NCBI GenBank assembly: GCA_013397935.1
Contig: VZRN01004397.1
Location: forward strand, 965,009-1,029,008
Source of the DNA: Dasyornis broadbenti
Taxonomy: Eukaryota > Chordata > Aves > Passeriformes > Dasyornithidae
Direction of reading: 5' to 3'
Length of the DNA stretch: 64,000 nt
The position numbers were made by a program, and so were the translations under genes. The notes under the pieces are model-generated. The model was given only the letters and a program-made list of their open reading frames with translations. It was not told the DNA's origin and did no database searches. Positions 12,901 through 25,900 of this stretch are shown here, piece by piece (within the stretch, counting starts at the first letter, position 1; each line of letters begins with the position of its first letter).

Positions 12901-14388
12901 CTGAGCAGCCTCCTGGGCCCTAGGGCAAGGGGCGGGGTAGGTGTGCGGTGTCCGCCGCTCGCCGCGGCTCCTCTTTGGGGCTTTTGCACTTTTAAGGACT
13001 CGAGTGGTTTTTAGAATTTTACGCTTTAAGCCCGTCTCGTGTTTTCCGCTTACAGCCCCAAAAGTGAGCTGTACCTGCTCCCTCCGGAGGGCGAGGGGCG
13101 GCCCCACCGAGCAGGGAGAGCCCCGACGTTGGTACCCGCGGCGCCCATCGCGGGAGGGTCATCCCGGAGCCCTGGGATGCGCTAAGGGTGGTGGCCCGCC
13201 TTTTTGGCGAAAGTAATCCATCTTTAGATATTAAATTGCAAAAAGCTGTACTTCATTGCAGCTGGAAATTGATGTGCAAAGTGCGGTCGCTGCTGGTGCA
13301 AAACTGCCTTGGAGCACCTCATCCTTAACGTGGATATGCAGTAACATAAATATATTCACTCTGCTTGGAGAAAGGGTGGTGAAATTGAACTCAACCTTAG
13401 TACAACTTTGCTGCCCATTAGTGAGTTCGATTACGAAAGGTAAAGAGTTCATTGCTGTTACTGGTATTGTTAGTAAAACCTTTTCCTTGGATTGGGTTTC
13501 CTTTGAGATCTCTCTGGCCTACTTAGGCTAAAAGCCTTATTTCATTTAACATACAATTAATAAAGCATACTTAGTAAAAGGTTTACAAAACTTTGTTCCA
13601 GACTACCTTCCCCTTTCCTGGCCTTTTACAGTTAATACTTACTTTTTGATCAGCATTTTGGTCATATCTAACTATATCTTGGACTCTTATACACTACTGA
13701 CTACCTGCGACCTACATCTACAGGTATCCCACTCAACTTTACAAATGTAAAAAAAATCTGCCTAGCTACATGCAGATACATAAAGACTGGGAGGGGTGGG
13801 GTTTTTTGCTAAAAAAAGATAATGAAGCAGAAACTCAAGGGACTGAATAGGGAATACAAGCTTGTAGGAAGAAAATATTGAAGGAAAGGATACAAATTGG
13901 GAAACATATGGATGTGCAGCCAAGAGTTTATAGATGTGAACTTGTGGGCAAGGAGGTGTGAGGAAGTGTGGACTTACCCTAGATCAAGAAGAAAAAGCAA
14001 GCTGAAAATACATAAAGAAACTGTGAGAACAGAATGTGGAGGGGACACTAACAATAGGTTTTAAAAAAACACCCCTTTTATTTCTGGACAGAGCTTCCAT
14101 GAGAAAAATTTGCATGCAAACTGTAGGACAAACAAAGGGATATCACAGAAAGTTCATACAGTGATTTTAAACACCACTTCATTTTGAGCACTTACTTTTT
14201 GCCATCTCAGAATTCTTCCAACTTAGTGCTTCATCTGCAAAAACAAAAAGGGCAAGAAAACCACTCAGCTGAGCAACTCATCAATTCTAACTAGTTTTTC
14301 TACCAAGTTTGTGCTGTGATTTTGGCTTCATATTTGAACAAAGTTAGTTACACTAGCAGTTTCAGTGATTTGCCTCAGGACTGAGTTA

Positions 14389-15066
14389 CAAAAATACCTG
14401 TAAATTTGAGAGTTTTATTAAAAATTCTGCGAGAGAGACTGTATTTGTAAGATTCATGAGAGCTCCTTTCTCTGACAAGATAACATCAAGGCTTTCTTCA
14501 GAGGAGCCAACGTGTTGTGTACTTGACCCTTCACCAGAGCAATTAAGACCTGATGCAAGATGAAGCTTGTAAGAGTTTTTGTTTTGTTTAATTACATCTG
14601 GAAAAGAGCTCAAGTGACTGAAAGCTCTGTCTAAGTAAATTATGCCTGTTTGTAAACTTTGCCTTGTTTGTGTCCTTGGACCAGGATGATTACTCTTATA
14701 AAAAGGACTTGAAATTGTGGCACCAGCTCTTTGGTGTTTCCTTTTGGCATATTCCTGTGACAAACAGACTTTTAACAGATAGCTGGAATTTGCAGTCCTC
14801 CAGGAGAATATTTACATCTGAGTAAAACCCACATAATACTTTAACAGGTCTATGACAAGTGCTGTGGAGGCAACTATCTTAGAGTGACTGTAACATACAC
14901 ATGCTCTTAAACTCGTTTCTTTTACAAGACACTGTAAAAACTGTAAAAGATTTTTGAGTTTCAACCCTACAGTAGTAGTTGTATGGGTTTTTTTCTGTGA
15001 ATGATATGAATAAATAGAAGAACCTTGTCTTTCAGGCACACTTAAGTTAACATTAGTATATAGGTT
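14389..15066 (-). pseudogene. Unrecognised open frame of 226 codons with one internal TAA
   Basis: On the minus strand the frame is open from 15066 (just after TGA at 15069-15067) to 14389, apart from one TAA at 14814-14812. The part before the stop reads protein-like (LKLKNLLQFLQCLVKETSLR, then KIVASTALVIDLLKYY). The part after the stop is rich in Ser, Leu and Lys (HLASGLNCSGEGSSTQHVGS, then SLAEFLIKLSNLQ). The 3' end has a plausible donor, TTACAG followed by GTATTT (14397-14392). A good acceptor, TTTTTGCAG, precedes 14234; that exon-like piece (14196-14234) ends at GTAAGT. No family was recognised. It could be a decayed gene, a retrocopy with one nonsense change, an unannotated exon, or chance. 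Confidence 0.3.
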
Positions 15067-17665
15067 TCATTAGGATCAAGATAAAGAGTTTAACTTGCAT
15101 AAATGCTGAACACTTAATTTCGGCCACTGATGATTGCATGAGGTCAACATCTCTAAAAATTAAGTTCTAGTTAACTTGCTTAAACTTGTGCAGTGAAAGT
15201 CATCACGGAATGTTTAATTTTCACATCTTTGATTTTTTTTTTACTAAGAATTCATACATTTCAAACATGTAAATGCAGACTTGTGAGTCAGGAAATCAAG
15301 ACAGTTATTGGGAGAATTGATTTCTGGTGACAAAGGGCTTGCTCTTTCCTCTTGCCTGTCTAGTCAAAGAAGTGCATACCACCAAAACCAAAATAACCCT
15401 GTTCTACCAATAGAATACAAGAATTTATTCTTCAAGATTATCACATATTCCAGGGTGAATAGGCATTTGATAGGAATTACAATAACATTTATTAACTAGA
15501 GAGACATGACATTGCATGCACGTGGGAAAAAAAAAAAGAAATCTATCACTCTGGTATTTATTATGTACAGGTAAAAAAATCCAACCCTCCTTCCCCCAAA
15601 CCAACAGTCCTGTACAAGCAAACTCCTGTACAACAAATGTAAGCTTCCAGTGAAATTCAGAGCAGACAGTCATATCAGTAGGGCTCCAAGCTTGTCATAG
15701 GAATATGTTCATGTAAAGTACTTTGGAATTGGAACATTATTGTTAAAGAAAGAAATCTTTCAAACTAAGCAAAATTGAGAGCTCATGACTGTATCTGAAG
15801 TGTGGCCATTTTGTACAGCAAAAAGGAGTGTAAATGGCTGTCACCCTTCTCTGAATCCATACTGTAGGAATGCCTCAGCATAGTAGTGCTGAAGATGTCA
15901 GCCTTTCACTAAAACCATAAAGTGTGGCAGGTCTGTCTGCAGTGAACACTTTTTGATTTTTTTCTGAATTTCTCCATGATCCGTCCTTCCTGTTGTCTGT
16001 CTGCTCACTGGTGCTGATAACATTGCTTTAAACTATGACAGACCTTTTTCTATTGTACTAGACCAAAAGCTTATAACACTGTGTAGCAAGGCTGGTTGGT
16101 GACTCAGCGACTTAGTAATAGCCTTTGAAAGTCTTACTCTGTAATATAATTCAGCAATCTCAGCAGACAGTTGATGGTAGGTACATGGCAGAGAATTTGT
16201 CTTTCATTTTACAGCGCAATAGACTATTTGCAAAACCTTCTTGGTGTAAAAATAATTTTTCTAGGAAGTGCAATACAAACACAGCTCAAGCTCCTACTTA
16301 AATTAAACCTAGTTTACTCTGCTCTGTAAGACACTGCAATCCTTGCTATGTGACAAGATAATGAAAAGCATCCAAGGCCAGGAACTGGCAGGGTCACTCA
16401 AGCACTGAGTGATGAAGACTTTGATCCTGCTGTCTTGCTGTTGCAAGAATATGAATCATCTGCACCAAACTGCTTGCAGAAGTGATGCTTATTTGCTGCC
16501 AGGTTTATGGATATCCTCCCAGAGTCTGAGCATGTTATGAAAGCAATAAGGACTCAGTAGACCCAGCCCTGTCACATGGCTGTGAGAATATGCATCACAC
16601 TATATATTAGGAGAGCAAAGGCTTGTGTAGGTTCCTTAACTCTCATCTCTTCCTCCTACTCTGCTATCATAATTTTCCTTTCACATACTGGATTAAAAAC
16701 TGGTCTATGCTGCCTCCAATTTGTATTGTCTTAACACATAGAAAACTTTAAGATGAGCCACTGACAATTTCATTTAACACCAGCTTCTCTGCTTCCAGCT
16801 GAAAGCCAATCATCTCTACTGAATTTCCTAATGTACTTCTATTAGCATGCAAAAGCATTGTTCACTGCCTTGATGGCATAAAGCTTCACAGGCCTGGGCA
16901 TCAATATTTTATTTACAAAAGAGCCCAAGTGTGAGAAGTCAGGTTAGAGCCACAGCCTGTGGATAGATCTCCATTCTTCCTGAAATGGTGCCTATCCTCT
17001 TTGCTGATCACCTGGGATCAAGATGTGCTAAACCTAGGGGATTAGAAATACTATCCAGTGTGAACCAAGACTGGATTATAATGCATCTGCAGCTGGTGGC
17101 ATGTCATAGAATCAGTCCAGACTGGAGAATTTTCACCAAAGGCACCAATGACATCTCTTCAGTATGGCTGTTGTCACTGGGACGTGTTAAACATTTTTGC
17201 CCTTTGCAGCAAAGTTGCGGAGGTATAGAGAACAATTACTTTAAAATAAATTCTGTTGATGTAATTTCAGAGGAAATGTGCAGTTTTCAAGAGTGCTTTT
17301 CCAGAAGGTGTGTTGAGAAGTGCCTGTTCTTTGTTGGCTATTGCAAGTTAGCAAGGGACAGGTTTTAGATGATGAAATCAATGTGGCCTAGTTTCCAGTG
17401 GACCAATGTTTCAAAAGTCCTGCTGCCTTCACTGTGTGGGTTGTTCCTGGAGCTGAGGTAAGATCCTCTGCCTGACGGGGACAGTGGTGACTGTGACCAA
17501 CACACAGGCTGACTGTGAGCCTGTGCGGATAGGAGACAAGTGAGGACAGTGGAACTCGTGCTGCAGATCGCCTTTCTCCAAGCATTATACTTTTTAAGGG
17601 CTTAATACCTTTGGGCCCTCACCTTTCTGTCTGTAATCAACATTAGGTTTTGGGTTCAAAAGTTA

Positions 17666-17722
17666 TGAGAGAGAGAGAGACAGGTCAGAGACTGACTGAC
17701 AGACAGAGAGAGAGGCAGGCAA
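17666..17722. repeat. GA/GACA simple repeat
   Basis: The run 'gagagagagagagacagg' followed by 'actgactgacagacagagag' forms a short imperfect purine-rich microsatellite in the intergenic spacer. Confidence 0.8.
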
Positions 17723-19891
17723 AGTGATCACTTCTATTTCCTTGAGAATAAATCAAGTCATACACAAAACTGTAGGTTGTAAATTGGTGGGTGGGATTTT
17801 CAAAAGCTCCTGGACCCAGAGTGGTACATTTATTGATGCACCTCATCTTAACTCAGATTAAAGGAGAATTAGGAACCTAAGTAACATTTAAAGTCTATCC
17901 TAAATGACTTTAATAGGATTTGCTGTATCAATTGAGTAGCCTAAATCCCACTTGCTGTATTTAAAATGGTAGACGACAGGAGTTTTGGCACTGATTTTGA
18001 AGAGTTTATCATTTTATAAAGCAATGATGATGCCTGAAAACCTTGAAAAATATAAAGTCCTAAGCACTAGATGTCCTAATTCACACCCTTGTAAAAAAGT
18101 CACTGGGAAAACAAAGCTTTAGATTGCTGACAGTCAACATTGGAACAATGTTGGTACAAGTTTTCACATTGCTAAATAAAAATAAATAAATATTGGATAA
18201 GAGGTCTCCCATTTTCTATAGCCAGTTAAAAGAGATGATGTGTCAGAGAAGGCCACCAGTGAAATGTTGCAAAGGCACAGTCAAGGCAGGCCTTCATTTG
18301 GTTTGCATTACCTCTACATGCAGGGTGTACAGCAAAGAGCCATATGTCATGGTAGATAAGGTGCACTGACACTGTCAGGACCTGTGAGCAAATTCTAGCT
18401 GATAACTATTTGCAGGAAGGATTGCAGATGAAAGCAAGCAGAATGACTAGAAGTAAAGGTGTGATACCTTTGTCTGCTGGGCATTGTAAAATTAAGACTG
18501 GTGTGCCTCACTATCAAAATTAATTTCTGCTAGTCAAATGGAAAGCAGATTTCATCACTGGGACCAACATCTCACTCTCGGTATTTTTTTTCATAGGAAA
18601 GTTGTTTTTTAAGAGAAAGACTAATTAGCTTTGAAATGCTATTTCTTTAAACTAAGAACAAGGACTTTCTGTATATTTTTCAAATAACAAGTCATAAAAA
18701 ATGAATGTAAATAAATCTGTCTGGAGGACAACCATCCATTTACTGCATTCCAAGATTACAAAATTTGCTTTCATTTTATACTGTAAAACCCAAAACCTAT
18801 GAGAGCATTATGTGTCAAAATATTTGGATTTGAATTTAAAATGTCAGATGGATATTTAGATACTCTACTTGCAGTGACTAGACTGTCAACATTGGACATT
18901 TCAGGAAAAAAATCAATCCAAATTGGCAGATCTCTGTGCAAGCAGATTGGTAATTCTCTGCGAAAGATTTGAGTTTAAATGAGGAATATCTTCTGCAAAG
19001 TAATGATTCTGAGTAGTTTTATTGCAAATCCTAGATGAATGGCTTGATTTTCAAAAGTGCCTAAACTTGCACAAAGTATCAAAGGAGGATAAAGGACTTC
19101 TCAAAATTATGTTTATCAAGAAGCTTATCTCTAGGAACTTATAAAGAAGTTGGGCAGAGTCTAAGCAGTGCAAATAGTTTGACCCATTTAAATTCTAAGC
19201 ATTAGGGTATTATTTGCCCATCTCCCTGACAGTAAAACCAAAGCTAATAAATAACCACATTGCATCATTATTTCTTTCTACCTTCAGGGAAATCCTGTTT
19301 ACTTAGACCCTTGCCTGCCAAGTGAAAAAATATTTGAGTCCTTCAGTGAAATAATCCAGGTGGGCAGTCACTGGGTATTGACTGACTCAGATGATAATTC
19401 ATTAATAAATGAACTAGGTATTTTTTTTTCTTGATTTTCTTTACTGTTTCTTCAGTAAATTTAACTAAAAAGAATGCTTTCGATATTGCTGGTACTAATA
19501 ATATCTATATTATCTATAGCAGCACCATTGAAGGAAGCATACATGAGCCATTTCTATCTTCTGTCAAGGTTATCCTTTCTTTTAGTGCATGAACGTAACC
19601 AGAAGACAGACCTATCCCTAGGCAATGAAATAAAGTCTTCCCTGTGATGTCTTTTCAGCTGTCCAGGCAGAGGACCCTGGTATCGTATCAGTGAAATTCA
19701 ATAGAAGGCATGAGCACAGAAGGACTTAAAAGGTAGTTCCATGATGTGCTTAACCGTAAAAGATATCTGAGAGTCCATAAAAAACATGCAAGATAAATAA
19801 TATGCATTGATGGTACTTCTTTTATGGTTGATGTTGTTCTATTCTGTTAGGTTCTGTGCAGATGTACAAGTTGGTCCCTGGCCTTAGGCAG

Positions 19892-19955
19892 CCTATATCT
19901 ATATATAAGAAAGACACAATATATATATCTATTTATATATATGTATATATATAAA
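19892..19955. repeat. TA-rich microsatellite
   Basis: Runs of (TA)n with C and G interruptions, such as 'ctatatctatatataag' and 'tatatatatgtatatatata', in the intergenic spacer. Confidence 0.85.
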
Positions 19956-22900
19956 AGACAGAATTAGACAGAGGACAAGAAAACAGTGGAACCATACTGG
20001 TGAAAATAAGAAGCCTAAATTATTGCATGTCTGCAGCATAGTTCTAGAGAAGCCTAGAAATGGTCTAGACAAGAGCTTCAAGTAGGGCTGAAAGCAGGAG
20101 ACTCCTTCTGAAGAGCTTTTCCCAACAGGGAGGCAAAAGCCAGCCTGCACCTTTTTCTAACTCACTACTAAAGAAAAGCTGGTGCCATAGGTTAAATGGA
20201 AACAGTAAAAGTCCTTTGATTTGAGGATAAGCATCTCAGGTTTGATGTGACCGCTAAATTGGAGTATACAGAAACACAGAGAGAGCTAACACTTTCAGAT
20301 GTACACAAAAAGCAATCTTTACACCAGCCATGTGGGTAGGTGTGAGCAGGGCAAGATTGAATTTGATTTGATTTGACAAAATCAGAACAAGGTCTCAATA
20401 AATGAGACAGCAATAGCATGAATGAGAAATTCAATTTGTGGAGGAGCCTGATGTTCAGGGATAGCCAAAATGACAGGCAGAGAGATGACATCTGCCACAG
20501 CAGCAAGGAGGAGGCAGAGAAAGGTTAGGCTGTGAGGCTGTTGGCTTATCATCCATCAGAGGAAGCCTGGAAGCCATAGGAGTATATTAGTTGCCAGATG
20601 AATGTTTTGGAAGTGAGAAGTGGACGTGACAACCCTAAAAGAGCATGGCCAACTGCTTAGAAATAAATGGTATTTGATATGTATCTGATGGCAATACAAG
20701 CACAAAACAGATCACATACTGTACTCTATCTCGGAACTGTTATTAGTCATCTCTGTCTTGTAGCAAAGCAGTAAGGTATCTCGTCTTTGATTTCTAACAG
20801 TTATTTCCATCTCATATTAACCTATTTTTAGACTCAGTGGGTAAAAAGTTTTGCTTCCAAACAAAAGTAATACAGTCTTAATGCATATCCCTGGTATGGC
20901 CTGTTACTAACCTCTTTCTATCTGGAGAAACGGTCGTTCATTCCAGCTTTTTGTTTGCTTGTTTGTTTGTTTTCTTTACATATTCAATGTTTAATTCATT
21001 GCAAATACCTTAATTATTCATCCTCTTTAATAATTTTCATTCTGTGAGCTTGGTGAAAAAGCACAGAAACTATGCTTTTAGGGCATCTTTACCTGCTATT
21101 TCTCTAGCTTTTAAAAAGCAAAGCAAAGCACTTTTTTTTTCCCTTTGCAAAGGCTGTGGAGCCTGGCTTTTGATCAAGGCATATTTCTGCAATTCTGTCT
21201 TCAAACTGACTTCTTTGTAAACTTCCCATTTTCTGTCTTACAGATCACCCCAGAAAATGTTTCTAAAACACTGACATACTCAGTTACGTGTATTTACACT
21301 AAAAATGAATGTGACCTGGTTTAAAACTAATAGCAATTTTGGAACATGGCAGGAAAAAGAAAATTCCCTACTTAAACTAAACACTTTTCCAGTTAGCATG
21401 CATTGGAAAATTTACAAACTATGTAAGTGAAGAAAACATCATTTTTCCTACCTTAGCATTAAACAATCCATATAGTCTTATTTTGATCCTGAAACTTAGT
21501 TAATTGCTTTTAGTTCTTTTTACGAGAAATTATGACTAAATCACTTGTTTAAAAAAGTGAAAATTTATATAATGTTATGCCAATGAAATAGAAATTAACT
21601 CTTTCCTGTTCCTAGCTGACATCTTACCAAAGAGATCTATTTTCAGCTCTTGAGCCTGAATTTTCTCTTTTCAAATAACATTACAGCTCGTAACAGTAAA
21701 TGCAATGTTAAAGCACAGACATCAGAGTATGCTCCTTCTGCGTCTGGATTTGAAAACACTATCCTGAGACTGGCACAAGGAGTAGCTCTCTCCCTACCTT
21801 GAGGACTCACAGAGCCAAGGGCTTTTTTCTTGCCCTGAGATGACCACCTACAGTTCTGGTCCTGACTATGCAGCAGACATGAACAAAGATTGTATCAGCC
21901 TCCTCACAAGAAAATGAAACAGAAGCAGTAAAATAAGAGCTACGTTGTTAAAACTCATCACAAACTTGATTAATAAAGAAGCTGAATAAAGAATAAAATC
22001 TACTAACCTGATCCAAACGTGACTTCTGGTTTAAGAGAAAGACTTTGATTTTTGGCAGTTTGGCTTATTGAGAGAAGACAGGTACAAAACTAATACTGGT
22101 GTTACAATTTAACAGCAACAACAAATTGAACAAAGAAAATATTGTGTTTACAAAACTTGTATATCCATTTCGGATCTACAATAACAAAGAGAAGGAGGAA
22201 GCTTCTGAAAAATCAACTTCCTATCAATTAAGGGCTGCACTAACATTTCCTAATTTGCATATTTCAGATTATGGATATCAGCATTATTCCAAGATGCACT
22301 GTAGATAATTAAGCCTCTTTTTTTCATGTCCTAGAAATTATCTCTGCACAAAATGCTGAGTTTCTGATTAATTTCTTCTCTATAGCTTTCCAGTGACCCA
22401 AATCCTTAATTTTCTTTAAGATCAATATCCTTAGGCTGTTTCTTCATAAACTACATTTTAAACATGAAAAATACTTGACATGATGTAGACATATAAAGGT
22501 GAAAGGTTAGCTTCCCATGTACATCATCCTAATTTGTACACCTTACTCTGTTTCCCACCCTTGTAGTGAAAAGAGCCTTTGAGCTTTGGCCGAGAGCACA
22601 ACAGACTTTTTGCTACACCTAAATGACAGATGGAATTTCACTGCAGTGCACTTATCAATAATTAGGTCTGAATTCTCCAGGTTCACGTGTGCACCCTTTA
22701 GAGGCCTTACTAACAGCCTCACTAGAATCTCCTCCACTGGCAATTCCCACATGCTTTTCCTTCATACAGTAATTTTAAACTATTTTTAACAGAATAACAG
22801 AAGCTTGGCTAACTCTAAACTTGTCCTGTGTCTCTTAAACTATTCCAACTGAGCTTAATTCGATTTTCCTAATCATCAATAGCTGCTAGTGCAGCACCTC

Positions 22901-25900
22901 CAATTCCTACCCCACCCTCAGTCTTATCTTGACTTTCCCACTGGGCTCCCCCACTTCAGTTCTTCAGCTCCCTCACCCCAAACCTGAAGCCCTCCTGGAC
23001 CTGCCCCAGCAATCAGATCCCTCTCATGGTCCCACCTTTGCCAGCCTGCTCTCTAGGCAAGATCTGAACAGGCATTGTGAGTGTCCTCAGCCTGAGGTGC
23101 ATAAGTATAAAGGATAGGCACAAGTTCAGCGTGTTTCCTCCCTCTCCTCCATCGATCCTCCTCTCACCATGCAATTAAAGGAGTTTGTTTTCCCGGAGTC
23201 TGCAGAGAACAGAGAAATGCCTTTTGAAAGGCACTTCCCTCAAAACCACATGCCGAGGGAGGCCTGGCTCACCAGAATTTCACCTTCAAGGCAAAAGGAG
23301 AGGAAACTGGAGTGGTTTGAAGGCTACAGGAGTCACAGCTTCTCCTGGAAGCTGGAGTTCCCACTGGGGCATTGGACAGCAGTTTGACAGGACTAACACC
23401 CTCTTTAATAGAGAAGCAGTGTTGGGAACAAATATTTATGCCAGAAGCTTTTACTGTCATTGAAAAGTAGCAGAATTATTGGGCAACTGACTGGTGCATA
23501 GCTGACCAAGAAGTCTGGGGCAGCTGTGCTTTTTTTACAGCTCCAAAGAAGCTGGTTTACATTAGGACGAGTGATTGCACAGTACTTGGTTAAAGAATAA
23601 CTTGAGAAAACAAGCCTTGGTCCCCACAAGGAAATTGGAACAGTGTCCATAATTCATACCTGCATAACTGCCCATAGGGGCCTTCCTGCCCCTTCCCCTG
23701 GCCATGTGCTGTAACATCATCACAGCCTTCCTTTAATCCTCACTGGAAGTTAAACTTCTTTTGAGAGTGATAAAGCACTCAGGCAATGCCAAGATTTGTC
23801 TTTATTTAATGTATTTAAAGAACTGCTTAACCAAATCACTTTGAGTCTGGTCATAAACTTTTTCTTCAAATGCCAAAAATACTAATGCAGAAAGATCTGT
23901 TCTGAGGGTACCAGAGATGAAGAACCACTGACATTTATAATGGAGAGCAGGACATCTCCATAATGGTGAATACCTATTTTTTCTTCTAAAACAGAAAATT
24001 CAGTTCTGGAAAAGGAGGAACCCAAGCATTTGGATAGCAATCTTATTCCTGTTGCCAAGAATATTCCTGTTGGAGTGTTGACTAAGGAATTACAATTTAA
24101 TGTTTCTCAGTCACAATGGTTTCCAGTTGCCCCTGTATTTCAAGCACCACCTAGTGGATCTATTTAAAAGCTACCAAAACAAAAGCAAGTAGCAAAATAT
24201 TTTTCTTTTTGACGGTAGGAATGGCAGCTGTCAGTCTCCCCTCTTTAAAATTTGCTATTTGATTGCTTATTAATAGCAAGTCACAATAGCTCTGAAAAAC
24301 ACTAATGCTTAGTATGCACGTAATTTGGCTCTGACTGAGCCTCAGTGTTGGACCTTCTCTTCCCAACTCATTATGCCCAGAACATTAAGACAGATATGTC
24401 CTTTAAATTTCAGAATTACCGGAGTAAAGAAAAATAAACTTCTTCTAAATGAAAACAAGGGAGAAAGACCGAGGAGTCATGATTTTAATACTGGAAAATA
24501 ACTAACCAAAGAAATAAGGTATTTCTTATCTTGTTCACAGGGCAGTGAAATGTGGCCATATAATTATATAAGCATATAATTTTTAAAATGTAGTATATTA
24601 AACTTAGAGACACTTGATAGGTGTCTTATGTTAGCAATTCCCTAAAATAAAAATAACATTAATCAATACACTAAGTTTGTTTATTCTTTTATTCTTTTTG
24701 CTGATTTAAGTATAGAGGGATGGTTACTGATTTTAAATTCTGTATTTCATCTGAACAGTGCATCGTAATGTATATAATTCATACATTACATTTTACCTAT
24801 GAGGAGCTTTATTCAGCAATTATTGACTTCAGAATTATTGTTGCAAGAAACAGATATGACTGAAAATAATTAAATACTGGGATCTTTAAAGTGATGGGCG
24901 ATCAGCCTAAAGTAAACTGAGTTTGCCACGACACAGGACTGGGACCAAACCTTGAGTGCCTTGTCTAATTAGGGGGCTTAACTCCAGACTTTGCAATTAA
25001 GATTAGGGAATAGAAATGGCCATGACTAGCCAACTAAAATAGAAAGAATACTGTGAAGTGTCACAATAAGAGAAAGCACTGTTGTGCCAGAATCAGCATG
25101 AGTGTGTATAAGATGCAGGAACCGACCTGAAAGATCAGAACAGCAGCAAAGAGAAATTAGTGAAATAACTGAAAACAAAAACCACTGCTCAGAAAAAGAT
25201 AATCCTGAGCTCTCTTCCCTGGAGACACTTTTGAGTGGACTAGAATTAATGGTGTTGATCCAGCAGCTGATCAGACGTTTGGTTACATAAGTTAATAAAA
25301 AGCTCTTAAAAAATGGACAGCTTCTATGTCTGGAATGAAATATAGAATGGATTGTATATCTCTCTTTGACAAGGCTGTTAAAATAAAAAATAGATTCACA
25401 ATAGCCAATGGGTTATGAGTTCCATCATCTAATTAGCTATGTCAGCTGTATTTTACATTTATTCATTCAATTAATCTATATATATAAAAAATAAAAGGTG
25501 TATTAGTTCCTTTGCATATTCAAAGTATTTTTTACGCATTTTACACTGAACTCACAGTCTGGAGTTAACTTGCTATTTTACAGGAAAGCACAACAGGAAA
25601 AAAAATCCATTCTTGTAAGTAACACAGAGCTACAAGCAGAGAAAAAGAACAGACATTTGTCATTAATGAGGAAATGTAGTTACTCTTGGTTGACTGAATG
25701 AGAATGATGAATGGACTGTGTACTAATCAACACAATTTTACTTTTATTTTGAAATTACGTAAGTTAGTTTGGTATGTATGTGGTACATTACAAGATATCT
25801 CTGCTTTAAAACAGAATTTAAGTTGCAGTCTACCTACATATAGTAACGGGGGAACCACACTTTGGTGCCTCTTTGTTCATGGTATTCTTTTGTAAATTTT

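Larger units (their letters stand above)
12480..13210. promoter_or_regulatory. CpG island and probable promoter of TTPA
   Basis: GC content and CpG density rise sharply over this block, compared with AT-rich flanks. It covers TTPA exon 1, the upstream flank (12797 onward) and the start of intron 1. No clear TATA box at a convincing distance was seen. The transcription start is probably within 12800-13000, but that is inference. Confidence 0.75.

Noticed and set aside
12461..13107. Several Pro/Arg/Ala-rich open frames in the TTPA CpG island
   Set aside because: They are GC-composition shadows in the other frames of TTPA exon 1 and its promoter.
16985..17368. Open frame of 127 codons on the plus strand in the intergenic spacer
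   Set aside because: No domain, splice context or family resemblance is visible. It is treated as chance.
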